Shown in pieces: positions 1 through 7,171 of a stretch of 21,809 nucleotides of DNA. This DNA is from Lachnospiraceae bacterium UBA3638 (GTDB taxonomy: Bacteria > Bacillota > Clostridia > Lachnospirales > Lachnospiraceae), in assembly GCA_002373595.1 (NCBI GenBank), contig DFKT01000099.1:12827-34635 (forward strand). The letters run 5' to 3'. The first letter of the stretch is position 1; the number at the start of each line of letters is the position of its first letter. The notes below the pieces were generated by a model, which was not told the origin of the DNA, searched no databases, and worked only from the letters and a program-made list of their open reading frames with translations. Position numbers and translations under genes: made by a program.

Positions 1-251
1 AGAAGACTGCAGCTAAGCCCGCAGCTAAGAAAGCTACCACCGCTAAGAAGGCAACGACCGCAAAGAAGGCTACCACCGCAAAGAAGGCAACGACTGCAAA
101 GAAGGCTACCACTGCTAAGAAGGCAACGACTGCTAAGAAGACTACCACCGCTAAGAAGGCAGTAGCAAAGAAGCCCGTAGCAAAGAAGGCAGTAGCAAAG
201 AAGCCCGTAGCAAAGAAGGCTGTTGCTAAGAAGCCCGCTGCAAAGAAGTAA
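1..251 (+). CDS. Histone H1-like lysine/alanine/threonine-rich repeat protein, C-terminal fragment
   Basis: Partial gene entering from the left edge; the readable frame has 82 codons from base 3 to the TAA at 249-251. The whole fragment is low-complexity and very basic. About six KKATTA-type units of 18 bp (33-158) are followed by six five-residue KKAVA/KKPVA units of 15 bp (159-248). Lysine/alanine/proline tails of this kind occur on histone H1-like bacterial proteins and on some HU, RNA-binding or ribosome-associated proteins, where they bind nucleic acid non-specifically. The fold that carries the tail lies outside the window, so the protein cannot be named. Synonymous codons alternate between neighbouring units, giving a 36-bp higher-order period. 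The gene is closed by the terminator at 273-300. Confidence 0.8.
   Translation, partial: KTAAKPAAKKATTAKKATTAKKATTAKKATTAKKATTAKKATTAKKTTTAKKAVAKKPVAKKAVAKKPVAKKAVAKKPAAKK
33..248 (+). repeat. In-frame tandem repeats (18-bp, then 15-bp units) in the basic tail
   Basis: Tandem coding repeat. Units of 18 bp encode KKATTA from 33 to about 158, then units of 15 bp encode KKAVA or KKPVA to 248. Within the first block, gca-acg-ac(c/t) and gct-acc-ac(c/t) alternate, so the best DNA match is at 36 bp. Within the second block the A and P units alternate, giving a 30-bp period. Such arrays can expand or contract by slippage, so their length may vary between strains. Confidence 0.85.
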
Positions 252-272
252 TTTCCAAAGCAGAATAAAAAG

Positions 273-300
273 AGAGTCCGGATATCCGGACTCTTTTTTT
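273..300. terminator. Bidirectional Rho-independent terminator between convergent genes
   Basis: A perfect 22-bp palindrome (273-294, AGAGTCCGG centred on AT/AT) is followed on the plus strand by seven Ts. Read on the minus strand, the same stem is followed by CTCTTTTTATT. It lies between the basic-tail gene ending at 251 (plus) and the permease ending at 342 (minus), so it can serve both. Confidence 0.9.
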
Positions 301-341
301 ATTTCTATGATAATGAAAATATATGCGCTATATCTTTTACA

Positions 342-1637
342 TCATTCGTATCTGAGTGCGTCGATCGGATTCATCTTGGCAGCTTTGTTAGCGGGATAGT
401 ATCCGAAGAATACTCCGATCGCAAGCGAGAAAAGAAGTGAGCCGATTATACTTGTGATCGATGGAGCAGCCGGGTATCCCATTGCTTTTGCTCCTGCCGA
501 TCCCATTCCCAGTCCGAGAACAACTCCTATCGCGCCTCCGATGAGACACATGATCATCGACTCGGTGATGAACTGAAGTCTGATAGATCCGTTGGTAGCA
601 CCGAGTGCTTTTCTTGTTCCGATCTCTCTTGTTCTCTCCGTTATGGATACGAGCATTATATTCATGACTCCGATACCGCCGACGAGAAGTGCGATACCTG
701 CGATGATGGTGATCGCTGTTGTGATGGCGCTCATTGATGTCTCCATCATGGATACCATGGAAGCCATACTGAATGTTTCCACTACGAATGTATCACTGGA
801 TCTGTAGTATGCATTAAAGAAATCGGCAGCTTTGTTTGCAAAATCATCGGGATTGGTTCCGACCGTGGTGATGATGTCAAAGTAGTAATGCCCGGATGAT
901 TGGAAGAGATTCTCTTTAGTCTTAACAGGGATGAGGCAGTTTGCGGTGCTGGATGAGCCGTTCGCGATCATCATCATCTGAGATTGCTTGGGTTTATAAA
1001 CACCGATGATCGTCAGGATGATCGTTCGTCCGTTTACATCGAGAGTAAGTTCCTCACCTATTGCGCGGCGGTAATCTCCATCATAGAACTGATCCGCGTA
1101 CGGAGCCTCGATAAGGCACACATTGGTTCCGTTGGTGATAGCATCCTGATTGAAGTTCATACCTGCCAGGATCTCTATCTCATTGGCCATAAAGTATCCC
1201 ATGCTGGCGTCGTAGAGTTCAATACCAATGGAACGGCGTCCCTTTTCGTATGTGGTGGAACCGATGGATTCATTCATGGATATCGCTGCTACTTCATCGG
1301 GATATTTGGCAACGAGTGCCGATATCATTTCATCATTTATCAGATCTGAATCGGTGACCCCGCGTTTTGAAGCTATTTTACCGAATACGATCCCATTTTC
1401 GTTTTCGTCTTCGGTATCTTCATCGACATCGTCTTTATAATTCAGATATACGGTGATGTTGTTGGCGCCTGCGGACTGGAGTTCGGACGATATCGACAGA
1501 GTAAGGGAATTACCGACGGTCATAATGGCAATGACCGATGCTATTCCTATGATGATTCCGAGCATAGTGAGCAGCGTTCTGGACAGATTGGCACGAAGGC
1601 TGGTGATAGCCATTCGTATGTTTTCTTTAATCAGCAT
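342..1637 (-). CDS. MacB/FtsX-type ABC transporter permease
   Basis: Integral membrane subunit of an export-type ABC system, 431 residues. It has the MacB layout. An N-terminal cytoplasmic helix and TM1 (about residues 10-45, ending GIASVIAIMTVGNS) are followed by a large extracytoplasmic domain (about 45-300). Three C-terminal membrane helices form the FtsX core, with the typical LVGGIGVMNIMLVSITERTREIG stretch split across TM2 and its loop, and a PANKAAKMNPIDALRYE end. The start at 1637 gives the expected [10 protein letters not shown] beginning behind an AGGCGG-like site. A longer reading to 1715 would only add a basic sequence overlapping the ATPase. It overlaps the upstream ATPase by 11 bp and is the last gene of a three-gene operon. 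The family includes macrolide, peptide and lipoprotein extruders; the substrate here is unknown. Confidence 0.9.
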   Translation of the reverse strand: MLIKENIRMAITSLRANLSRTLLTMLGIIIGIASVIAIMTVGNSLTLSISSELQSAGANNITVYLNYKDDVDEDTEDENENGIVFGKIASKRGVTDSDLINDEMISALVAKYPDEVAAISMNESIGSTTYEKGRRSIGIELYDASMGYFMANEIEILAGMNFNQDAITNGTNVCLIEAPYADQFYDGDYRRAIGEELTLDVNGRTIILTIIGVYKPKQSQMMMIANGSSSTANCLIPVKTKENLFQSSGHYYFDIITTVGTNPDDFANKAADFFNAYYRSSDTFVVETFSMASMVSMMETSMSAITTAITIIAGIALLVGGIGVMNIMLVSITERTREIGTRKALGATNGSIRLQFITESMIMCLIGGAIGVVLGLGMGSAGAKAMGYPAAPSITSIIGSLLFSLAIGVFFGYYPANKAAKMNPIDALRYE

Positions 1638-2346
1638 TTCGCACCGCCTTTCCTTCTCTTTCTCCGGTGATATATCCGTCCTGGATCGTGATGATCCGCT
1701 GCGTTTCTTCCGCAAGTTCCGGAGAGTGAGTGATCAGGAGGATAGTGGTACCGCGCTCATGCAGTTTATGGAAGAGATCCATAACAACTCGTCCGGTGTG
1801 AGAGTCCAGAGCACCTGTCGGCTCATCGGCCAGAACGATGGAAGGGTCGTTGGCAAGAGACCTTGCTATCGCAACACGCTGTTTCTGTCCTCCTGAGAGT
1901 TCCTCGGGCATATGCTTCATTCTATCGCCCATACCGACAAGCTCTAAGAGTTCCTCGGCTTTTCTGCGTCTTTCCTTTGCGGGAACATGTCCGTAGAGGA
2001 GAGGAAGCTCGACATTTTTGAGGGCATTTGTCTTGGGGACGAGGTTATAAGTCTGGAAAACGAATCCAATCTCCTGATTCCTGATATATGAAAGATCTTC
2101 GTCCGATGCATCGTCGATATCTATATCGTTAATGATATATTTTCCCTCGGTGGGTCTGTCGAGGAGTCCGATCACATTCATAAGTGTGGACTTACCGGAT
2201 CCGGACGCACCGACGATGGATACGAATTCACCTTTATATACATCGAGGGATATGCCGTTCAGGATCTGAAGCTCATTGGGCTTTCCGATGTAGAATCTCT
2301 TTATTATATTTTGAAGCTGTATTATCTTCTTCTTTTCGGGTTCCAT
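1627..2346 (-). CDS. MacB/LolD-type ABC transporter ATPase
   Basis: Cytoplasmic ATPase of 239 residues that powers the neighbouring permease. All motifs are present: Walker [10 protein letters not shown] (46-54), Q-loop Gln98, signature LSGGQ (150-154), Walker B VLADEP (171-176) and H-loop His207. The stretch DEPTGALD is typical of the MacB/LolD/FtsE branch. I choose the ATG at 2346, which has AGGA six bases upstream, over the TTG at 2361, which has no ribosome binding site and sits at the end of the adaptor gene. Its 3' end overlaps the permease start by 11 bp, so translation is probably coupled. Confidence 0.92.
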   Translation of the reverse strand: MEPEKKKIIQLQNIIKRFYIGKPNELQILNGISLDVYKGEFVSIVGASGSGKSTLMNVIGLLDRPTEGKYIINDIDIDDASDEDLSYIRNQEIGFVFQTYNLVPKTNALKNVELPLLYGHVPAKERRRKAEELLELVGMGDRMKHMPEELSGGQKQRVAIARSLANDPSIVLADEPTGALDSHTGRVVMDLFHKLHERGTTILLITHSPELAEETQRIITIQDGYITGEREGKAVRNAD

Positions 2347-2365
2347 TTGAAATCCTGCCAATCAA

Positions 2366-3919
2366 TTACATAAACTGCATCCACATATCCATGGGGTTGG
2401 TCTCGGTCTTGATGATCTTGACCTTATCGCCCTCGTGAAGCTCGGGTGAGGATACTTCGGTATAGTAATTATTCTCTGAGAGGATATTTACATATACGGT
2501 GTGAGATGCCGGCAGACCGGTCTCGGGATCAACGCCTTCATCGATGACTTCGACATATGTCTTGCCGTCATCGTCTGTCTGAACCGCATTGTACGGAACA
2601 GTCATTGCATTTTTTTTCTCGCTGGTAATGATGCTGAGTGATGTCGACATATCGAGTCTGAGCTTTTCGTTCGGCTGATCGATAGTGATGCGGACGGTAT
2701 AAGTAACGCTGCCGCTCGAGAGCTGATTGGTCTGGATCGTAGCGATGGGAGATATCTTTGATATCTTGCCGGTAAAGGACTGATCGCCTGTTGCTTTGGT
2801 CTTGATGAGTACCTTCTGTCCGATCTGCAGATTGCTGATATCATACTCTGATATTTCGGACTCTATCTCAAAGGAGGAAACATCCTGGATGACTACGAGT
2901 GCTCCCGCAGCGGCGCCTACAGTCTGACCTGCTTCAGCCTTGACCGAGGTAACCATACCGGATACGGGTGCGGTAAGAGTTCCGCTCTGAAGCTGCTCCT
3001 CGAGCTTTTCTACATTTCTTCTCTGGGTTGTAGTGTCATTGCTGAGGCGGTTTGTAGCCTGCGAGTTCTGCGCACTTGTGATGGCACTGGTTTGAGCGGC
3101 TATCGTGCGCTCATAGGTTTTCTTGGCATCTTCGAGTTCGAAATATGTATTGTTTGCGGTATCACCCCAAGTGGTCTCATTTGCCTTCAGTTCGGTATAA
3201 GTCGATATCGTCTCGCTGGCGGCAGAGATCTGAGTGTTGAGAGTGTTGACATCAGCGATAAGAGCTGCATCTCCGGGATTGGCGCGGAGCTGCGCCTCCT
3301 TGGTCTCGAGAGTGACCCGATATCCGGGAAGAGCCGCTACAGCTGCTTTGTAAGCGTTCTCAAGCTTTTCTCTTTTTTCTCTGTAATCATTATATGTGTT
3401 GCACTGTTTCTCGTAGTCGTTCTCGAGATCTTTGATCTTTTTCTGGCAGTCCTCGAGAGTGTTTATGCTGTTTCTCTGAGCATCTGCCACGCTCTGGGCT
3501 GCAGCATTTGCGGACAGTGCGTTTAACTGGTTGGCACGATTTAACGCAGCTTGCGCATCTTCGAGGTTCTCTTCGATATCGGACATATCAAAAGTGATGA
3601 GAGGATCGCCGGCTTTGACCATATCGCCAACTTCGACAAGGACTTTATCGACTTTGACGGAAGTGATCTCGGGATTAACATCTGTAGTCTCAAGGCTGAC
3701 TATCTTACCGGTAGCGCCGATACTGGATGTCAGATCTCTTACGGTTACTTCCTCCGTATCAAAAGAGTTCATGCCGGCAAGGAGTTCTTCCCCGGCCTTT
3801 TTGATCTTGAGGATAAGTGCCACCAGTCCGACCAGCACAGCCACTGTTATGATGGTCACTACTATCCACTTTTTCTTCTTTCTTCCATATTTATTGGTGT
3901 TGGTTTTCTCACGAGCCAT
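2366..3919 (-). CDS. MacA/HlyD-type membrane fusion (adaptor) protein
   Basis: Extracytoplasmic adaptor of 517 residues and first gene of the efflux operon. It has a basic cytoplasmic start (KYGRKKKK) and a signal anchor at about 18-38. Two half-lipoyl segments (about 80-115 and 310-345; LTAPVSGMVTSVKAEAGQTV is the second) frame a long alpha-helical hairpin (about 117-308, rich in K/E/Q/A heptads). Then come a beta-barrel domain (about 345-435) and a membrane-proximal C-terminus ending in a Met-rich tail. In Gram-positive bacteria such adaptors have no outer-membrane partner and are thought to couple substrate to the MacB-like permease at the cell surface. The start is clear: GGAGGT lies seven bases before the ATG. 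Only 19 bp separate it from the ATPase start. Confidence 0.92.
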   Translation of the reverse strand: MAREKTNTNKYGRKKKKWIVVTIITVAVLVGLVALILKIKKAGEELLAGMNSFDTEEVTVRDLTSSIGATGKIVSLETTDVNPEITSVKVDKVLVEVGDMVKAGDPLITFDMSDIEENLEDAQAALNRANQLNALSANAAAQSVADAQRNSINTLEDCQKKIKDLENDYEKQCNTYNDYREKREKLENAYKAAVAALPGYRVTLETKEAQLRANPGDAALIADVNTLNTQISAASETISTYTELKANETTWGDTANNTYFELEDAKKTYERTIAAQTSAITSAQNSQATNRLSNDTTTQRRNVEKLEEQLQSGTLTAPVSGMVTSVKAEAGQTVGAAAGALVVIQDVSSFEIESEISEYDISNLQIGQKVLIKTKATGDQSFTGKISKISPIATIQTNQLSSGSVTYTVRITIDQPNEKLRLDMSTSLSIITSEKKNAMTVPYNAVQTDDDGKTYVEVIDEGVDPETGLPASHTVYVNILSENNYYTEVSSPELHEGDKVKIIKTETNPMDMWMQFM

Positions 3920-3967
3920 TTCTGTACACCTCCGACAAATTTATCCTTATAAACAAAAACTTCTATA

Positions 3968-3996
3968 ATTGTATGTTATATCCATAGAAAACACAA
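3968..3996 (-). promoter_or_regulatory. Sigma-A-type promoter of the efflux operon
   Basis: On the minus strand, TTGTGT (3996-3991) and TACAAT (3973-3968) are separated by 17 bp. The predicted start, near 3961, leaves a leader of about 40 nt before the GGAGGT site and ATG at 3919. Confidence 0.65.
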
Positions 3997-4035
3997 GATG
4001 AGTAAATTTAAGCAAGAAGATATATCAGAGGAGAG

Positions 4036-4063
4036 ATTAAAATAAATCAACTATTAAAATAAA
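4036..4063 (+). promoter_or_regulatory. Perfect 11-bp direct repeat upstream of the leuA-araC promoter (candidate operator)
   Basis: ATTAAAATAAA occurs at 4036-4046 and again at 4053-4063, identical and in the same orientation, with a 17-bp period. The downstream copy ends seven bases before the -35 hexamer at 4071. AraC-family proteins bind direct repeats with their two helix-turn-helix units and often activate from just this position. The sequence is A/T-rich, so chance or an UP-like element is the main alternative. Confidence 0.45.
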
Positions 4064-4070
4064 ATAGATA

Positions 4071-4100
4071 TTGCATTTTGCCATGGGGTAGTGTTAGAAT
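4071..4100 (+). promoter_or_regulatory. Promoter of the leuA-araC fusion gene
   Basis: TTGCAT (4071-4076) and TAGAAT (4095-4100) are 18 bp apart, with a predicted start near 4107. The leader is about 45 nt, too short for a T-box or a leader-peptide attenuator. AGGAGG (4142-4147) lies four bases before the ATG. Confidence 0.6.
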
Positions 4101-4141
4101 AGACGCATTCAAGGGAAAATAATTGCCTTCAATGGCAAAAT
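4075..4141. promoter_or_regulatory. 10-bp inverted repeat flanking the leuA transcription start (candidate operator pair)
   Basis: ATTTTGCCAT at 4075-4084 (overlapping the -35 and spacer) and its exact complement ATGGCAAAAT at 4132-4141 (ending one base before the AGGAGG) face each other across 47 bp. The core TTGCC appears a third time at 4123-4127, where it can also form a small hairpin with GGCAA (4134-4138). Binding by a looping repressor is one reading. Confidence 0.4.
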
Positions 4142-4151
4142 AGGAGGAAAT

Positions 4152-6185
4152 ATGAGTAAAATAAAAATCAAGGACAAGTATCAGAAAACATATTATATGC
4201 CACCTGAAAATGCATATGATTGGGTTAAAAAAGATACGATAACCGCACCTCCGATATGGTGCAGCGTCGACTTAAGGGACGGAAATCAGGCCCTTATCGA
4301 TCCCATGAGCCTTGAGACCAAGCTCGAATTCTTCAAGGTGCTGGTGGATGTCGGATTCAAAGAGATCGAAGTAGGATTCCCCGCTTCGTCCGATACGGAA
4401 TTCGAATTTATCAGAGCACTTATAGATAAGAATATGATCCCTGACGATGTTACGATACAGGTTCTCACTCAGGCGAGGGAGCATATCATAAGGAAAACGT
4501 TTGAGGCTGTAAAGGGTGCGCCCAAAGCGATAGTACATCTTTACAATTCAACTTCCGTAGAGCAGAGAGAGCAGGTATTTAAGAAGGAAAAGAGTGAGAT
4601 CATCAAGATCGCAGTTGATGGAGCTCAGCTTTTAAAGAAGCTTGCCGATGAGACCGAAGGCAATTTCATGTTTGAGTACAGCCCTGAGAGCTTCTCACAG
4701 ACTGAGCCCGAGTTTGCACTGGAGGTTTGCAATGCGGTGCTGGATGTATGGAAGCCCACTCCCGAGCACAAAGCGATCATCAATCTTCCCTCGACCGTGC
4801 AGGTTGCAATGCCTCATGTCTTCGCATGCCAGATCGAGTACATGAGCAAGAATATGAAGTATCGCGACGGTGTGGTACTGAGCGTTCATCCCCACAATGA
4901 CAGAGGAACAGGAGTGGGTGATGCCGAGCTTGGAGTACTTGCAGGAGCTGACAGAGTTGAAGGAACTCTTTTTGGAAACGGTGAGAGAACCGGTAATGTT
5001 GATCTGGTGACTGTAGCCATGAACATGGTAACTCACGGCGTTGACAGTGGACTCGATTTCTCCGACATCATGGATATCAGGAAAAAGTATGAGGAATATA
5101 CCAATATGCGAGTGCATGAGAGAACTCCCTACGCCGGAGACCTCGTGTTTACCGCATTCTCCGGATCGCACCAGGATGCTATCAGCAAGGGTATGAACTG
5201 GAGGAACGAAGGAAAGACCGGAGTGAGATGGGATATCCCTTACCTGCCCATCGACCCTTCAGATCTTGGCAGAGAATACGAGTCGGATGTCATCCGTATC
5301 AATTCGACTTCCGGAAAGGGCGGCGTAGCATTTGTCCTCAAGCAGCAGTTCGGCCTGAGTCTCCCCGCAGCCATGAAGGAGGAAGTCGGATATCTCATCA
5401 AGGGTGTATCCGACAGGAGACATTCGGAGATCCAGCCCGCAGAAGTTTATTCTATATTCGAGGAGCAGTATGTAAATCCCCGCGGTATCTTTGCTATCCC
5501 CGAGTGTCACTTCAAACAGGTTGAGGGGGGCATCGAAGCCACGGTTACCATCGAGCATAAGGATAAGAGAATGGAAGTGGCTTGTATGGGTAACGGACGT
5601 CTCGATGCCGTAAGCAATGCGATCAAGACATTCCTTGGTATCAATTATGAAGTCAGAACGTATGAGGAACATGCGGTATCCAGAACCAGTAGTTCCAAGG
5701 CGGCTGCTTACTTCGGACTGAATGTAAAGGATGCCACCGGTGAGAAAGTATACTGGGGCGTTGGTATAGATGAGGATATCATTAAAGCATCTATAGCTGC
5801 TCTCACGGCAGCAGTCAACCGTATCGCAGCAGACCAGCATATCCGCAGTGGCAGAGAGGAGAGACTTGTAGAGGTGCTCAGCTATATCCAGAGAAACTAT
5901 GCGGAAGTAACTCTTGAGGAGCTTGCTGACAATTTCCATCTCTCCCCTCCTTACCTTTCTAAGTATATAAAGGAGAAGTCCGGACTCACATTCCAGGATG
6001 CCGTAAGGAACGAAAGGATGAAGAGAGCGTGCACACTGCTTCGCGAGAGCAATCCGGACGGAAGCCCGAGAAGCGTGGAAAGCGTGTCCGCCGATGTCGG
6101 ATATGAGAATGTAGAACATTTCAACAGACTGTTCAAAAAGACATACGGAGTCACTCCCGTTCAGTACAGAAAAGCGAAAAGCTAA
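4152..6185 (+). CDS. leuA: 2-isopropylmalate synthase fused to a C-terminal AraC-family DNA-binding domain
   Basis: 677 residues, about 110 longer than an ordinary type-2 LeuA. The enzyme part condenses 2-oxoisovalerate with acetyl-CoA, the first committed step of leucine synthesis. Its TIM-barrel (about 30-310) has DLRDGNQ (40-46), the metal-binding HPHND (246-250) and GNGERTGN (275-282). The LeuA regulatory/dimer domain, the leucine-feedback site in this family, covers about 440-562. From about 572 to 675 there is a complete AraC-type double helix-turn-helix: LEELADNFHLSPPYLSKYIK, then VGYENVEHFNRLFKKTYGVTPVQYRK. The frame is open throughout, and no ATG lies between Met479 and Met623, so the regulator domain has no obvious start of its own. 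AGGAGG precedes the ATG at 4152. No leuB, leuC or leuD is adjacent. Enzymatic function is well supported; DNA binding is inferred from the domain's conserved residues. I know of no characterised protein with this architecture. Confidence 0.93.
   Translation: MSKIKIKDKYQKTYYMPPENAYDWVKKDTITAPPIWCSVDLRDGNQALIDPMSLETKLEFFKVLVDVGFKEIEVGFPASSDTEFEFIRALIDKNMIPDDVTIQVLTQAREHIIRKTFEAVKGAPKAIVHLYNSTSVEQREQVFKKEKSEIIKIAVDGAQLLKKLADETEGNFMFEYSPESFSQTEPEFALEVCNAVLDVWKPTPEHKAIINLPSTVQVAMPHVFACQIEYMSKNMKYRDGVVLSVHPHNDRGTGVGDAELGVLAGADRVEGTLFGNGERTGNVDLVTVAMNMVTHGVDSGLDFSDIMDIRKKYEEYTNMRVHERTPYAGDLVFTAFSGSHQDAISKGMNWRNEGKTGVRWDIPYLPIDPSDLGREYESDVIRINSTSGKGGVAFVLKQQFGLSLPAAMKEEVGYLIKGVSDRRHSEIQPAEVYSIFEEQYVNPRGIFAIPECHFKQVEGGIEATVTIEHKDKRMEVACMGNGRLDAVSNAIKTFLGINYEVRTYEEHAVSRTSSSKAAAYFGLNVKDATGEKVYWGVGIDEDIIKASIAALTAAVNRIAADQHIRSGREERLVEVLSYIQRNYAEVTLEELADNFHLSPPYLSKYIKEKSGLTFQDAVRNERMKRACTLLRESNPDGSPRSVESVSADVGYENVEHFNRLFKKTYGVTPVQYRKAKS
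5859..6182 (+). other. AraC-type helix-turn-helix domain within the leuA fusion
   Basis: Domain part of the preceding gene, residues about 570-677. It carries both HTH units of the AraC/XylS family, including the hallmark GY-N-HF-R-FK--G-TP--YR pattern near the C-terminus. All the consensus positions I can recognise are kept, which argues for a working DNA-binding module rather than a decaying remnant. Confidence 0.9.
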
Positions 6186-6236
6186 CTTTCCTTTTTGCCG
6201 GAAATAGGCTAAAATGTATCGGTGATTTATTAAGAC

Positions 6237-6253
6237 CGTGCATTAGTCGCACG
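6237..6253 (+). repeat. Small hairpin upstream of the SurA-like gene
   Basis: CGTGC (6237-6241) and GCACG (6249-6253) form a 5-bp stem with a 7-nt loop, ending five bases before the AGGGGAG ribosome binding site. No T-run follows, so it is not a terminator. A -10-like TAAAAT lies at 6210-6215, without a good -35. Function unknown. Confidence 0.4.
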
Positions 6254-6268
6254 TCGTAAGGGGAGAAC

Positions 6269-7171
6269 ATGGATAACGAAAAGAAACAGGAAACAGAAAA
6301 GAAACTTACCAAATACGATCGCAAGATGCAGAAGCGCGCAGAGGCTAAGGTAAGAGAGGCGCGTGAAGAGAATATTCTCAGGATCGTCGGCATTGTTATC
6401 GTGCTGGCTATCGTGATCTTTGCTGCATCATTCCCGGTCAGAAGAGTGATCGATAAGAACGAAAAGATGCTAAAGGTTGACGGACGCGAGATATCAAGAC
6501 CGGAATATGAGTACTATTACAATCTTTCCAAGAATTCATATGAGAGCACTTACGGAACAATGCTCGCTCAGTACTATGGTATCGATGTAAGTAAACAGTC
6601 CGGTACTGCGATGTATGATGAGTATGTTACTTTCGATGAGTTCTACCAGGAGATGGCCGTTGAGAAACTGAAAGAGAATGCAGCTTTCAAGAAGGCTATG
6701 GCAGAGGAAGGATTCCAGTACGACGTCACCGAGGATTACAATAATTACATTGCAGAGCTTAATGAGAGCATCAAGTCATCGGGACTTACCGCAGCCGATT
6801 ACTACCATGCAAACTTCGGAAGCTATGCTTCTGAGAAGAGCCTCGAGAGCTACGTAAAGGATTCACTTGCAACCATGGCTTTCTACGAAGCAAAATCGGA
6901 TGAATTCAAAGCAGAGAGTGCATCGGATGATGACTCCTCAGAGGACACCATAGACTATGAAGCTCTTCAGAAGGCAGCAGACTATATTGAAGAGATCACC
7001 AAGGATATCGATGTAGAAGTCCTTAGCAAGAAGATCACTTACGATGATAAGCGTGCCCAGCAGGAGGCTGACGAAGCTGCTGCTGCAGCCAATGCAGACG
7101 CTGCAACCGGAACCGCAGATGGAACGGAAGACAATACGGGAAGTGACACAGAAGATAACACTGCCAACTGA
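6269..7171 (+). CDS. Membrane-anchored SurA/PrsA-N-like protein, no PPIase domain
   Basis: 300 residues. It has a charged cytoplasmic start (1-36, very K/E/R-rich), one membrane helix (about 37-55) and an extracytoplasmic helical part. After the helix, LKVDGREISRPEYEYYYN resembles the opening of SurA/PrsA-type chaperone domains, where a short strand is followed by EF-x-YY helices. The expected peptidyl-prolyl isomerase (rotamase) domain is absent. The protein ends in an Ala/Asp/Thr-rich disordered tail (about 255-300). It may be a chaperone-like or scaffold protein at the outer face of the membrane; the homology is weak and I give no name. The start is supported by AGGGGAG seven bases upstream. 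Its 3' end overlaps the proposed start of the next gene. Confidence 0.75.
   Translation: MDNEKKQETEKKLTKYDRKMQKRAEAKVREAREENILRIVGIVIVLAIVIFAASFPVRRVIDKNEKMLKVDGREISRPEYEYYYNLSKNSYESTYGTMLAQYYGIDVSKQSGTAMYDEYVTFDEFYQEMAVEKLKENAAFKKAMAEEGFQYDVTEDYNNYIAELNESIKSSGLTAADYYHANFGSYASEKSLESYVKDSLATMAFYEAKSDEFKAESASDDDSSEDTIDYEALQKAADYIEEITKDIDVEVLSKKITYDDKRAQQEADEAAAAANADAATGTADGTEDNTGSDTEDNTAN

Noticed and set aside
33..248. Regular repeats that could suggest a CRISPR array or satellite DNA
   Set aside because: The repeats are contiguous, in frame and code for a basic tail; there are no spacers.
4107..4151. Leucine T-box or leader-peptide attenuator upstream of leuA
   Set aside because: The predicted leader is about 45 nt, with no Leu-codon run, no T-box sequence and no terminator.
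5800..5880. LeuA-AraC junction as a sequencing frameshift joining two separate genes
   Set aside because: No stop, homopolymer run, ribosome binding site or ATG is seen at the junction, and codon use is uniform; it is kept as a real fusion, but should be confirmed in reads.
5259..6119. 286-codon open frame on the minus strand inside leuA
   Set aside because: Lies antisense to a clear enzyme and HTH domain, has no recognisable motif, and arises from codon bias of the plus strand.
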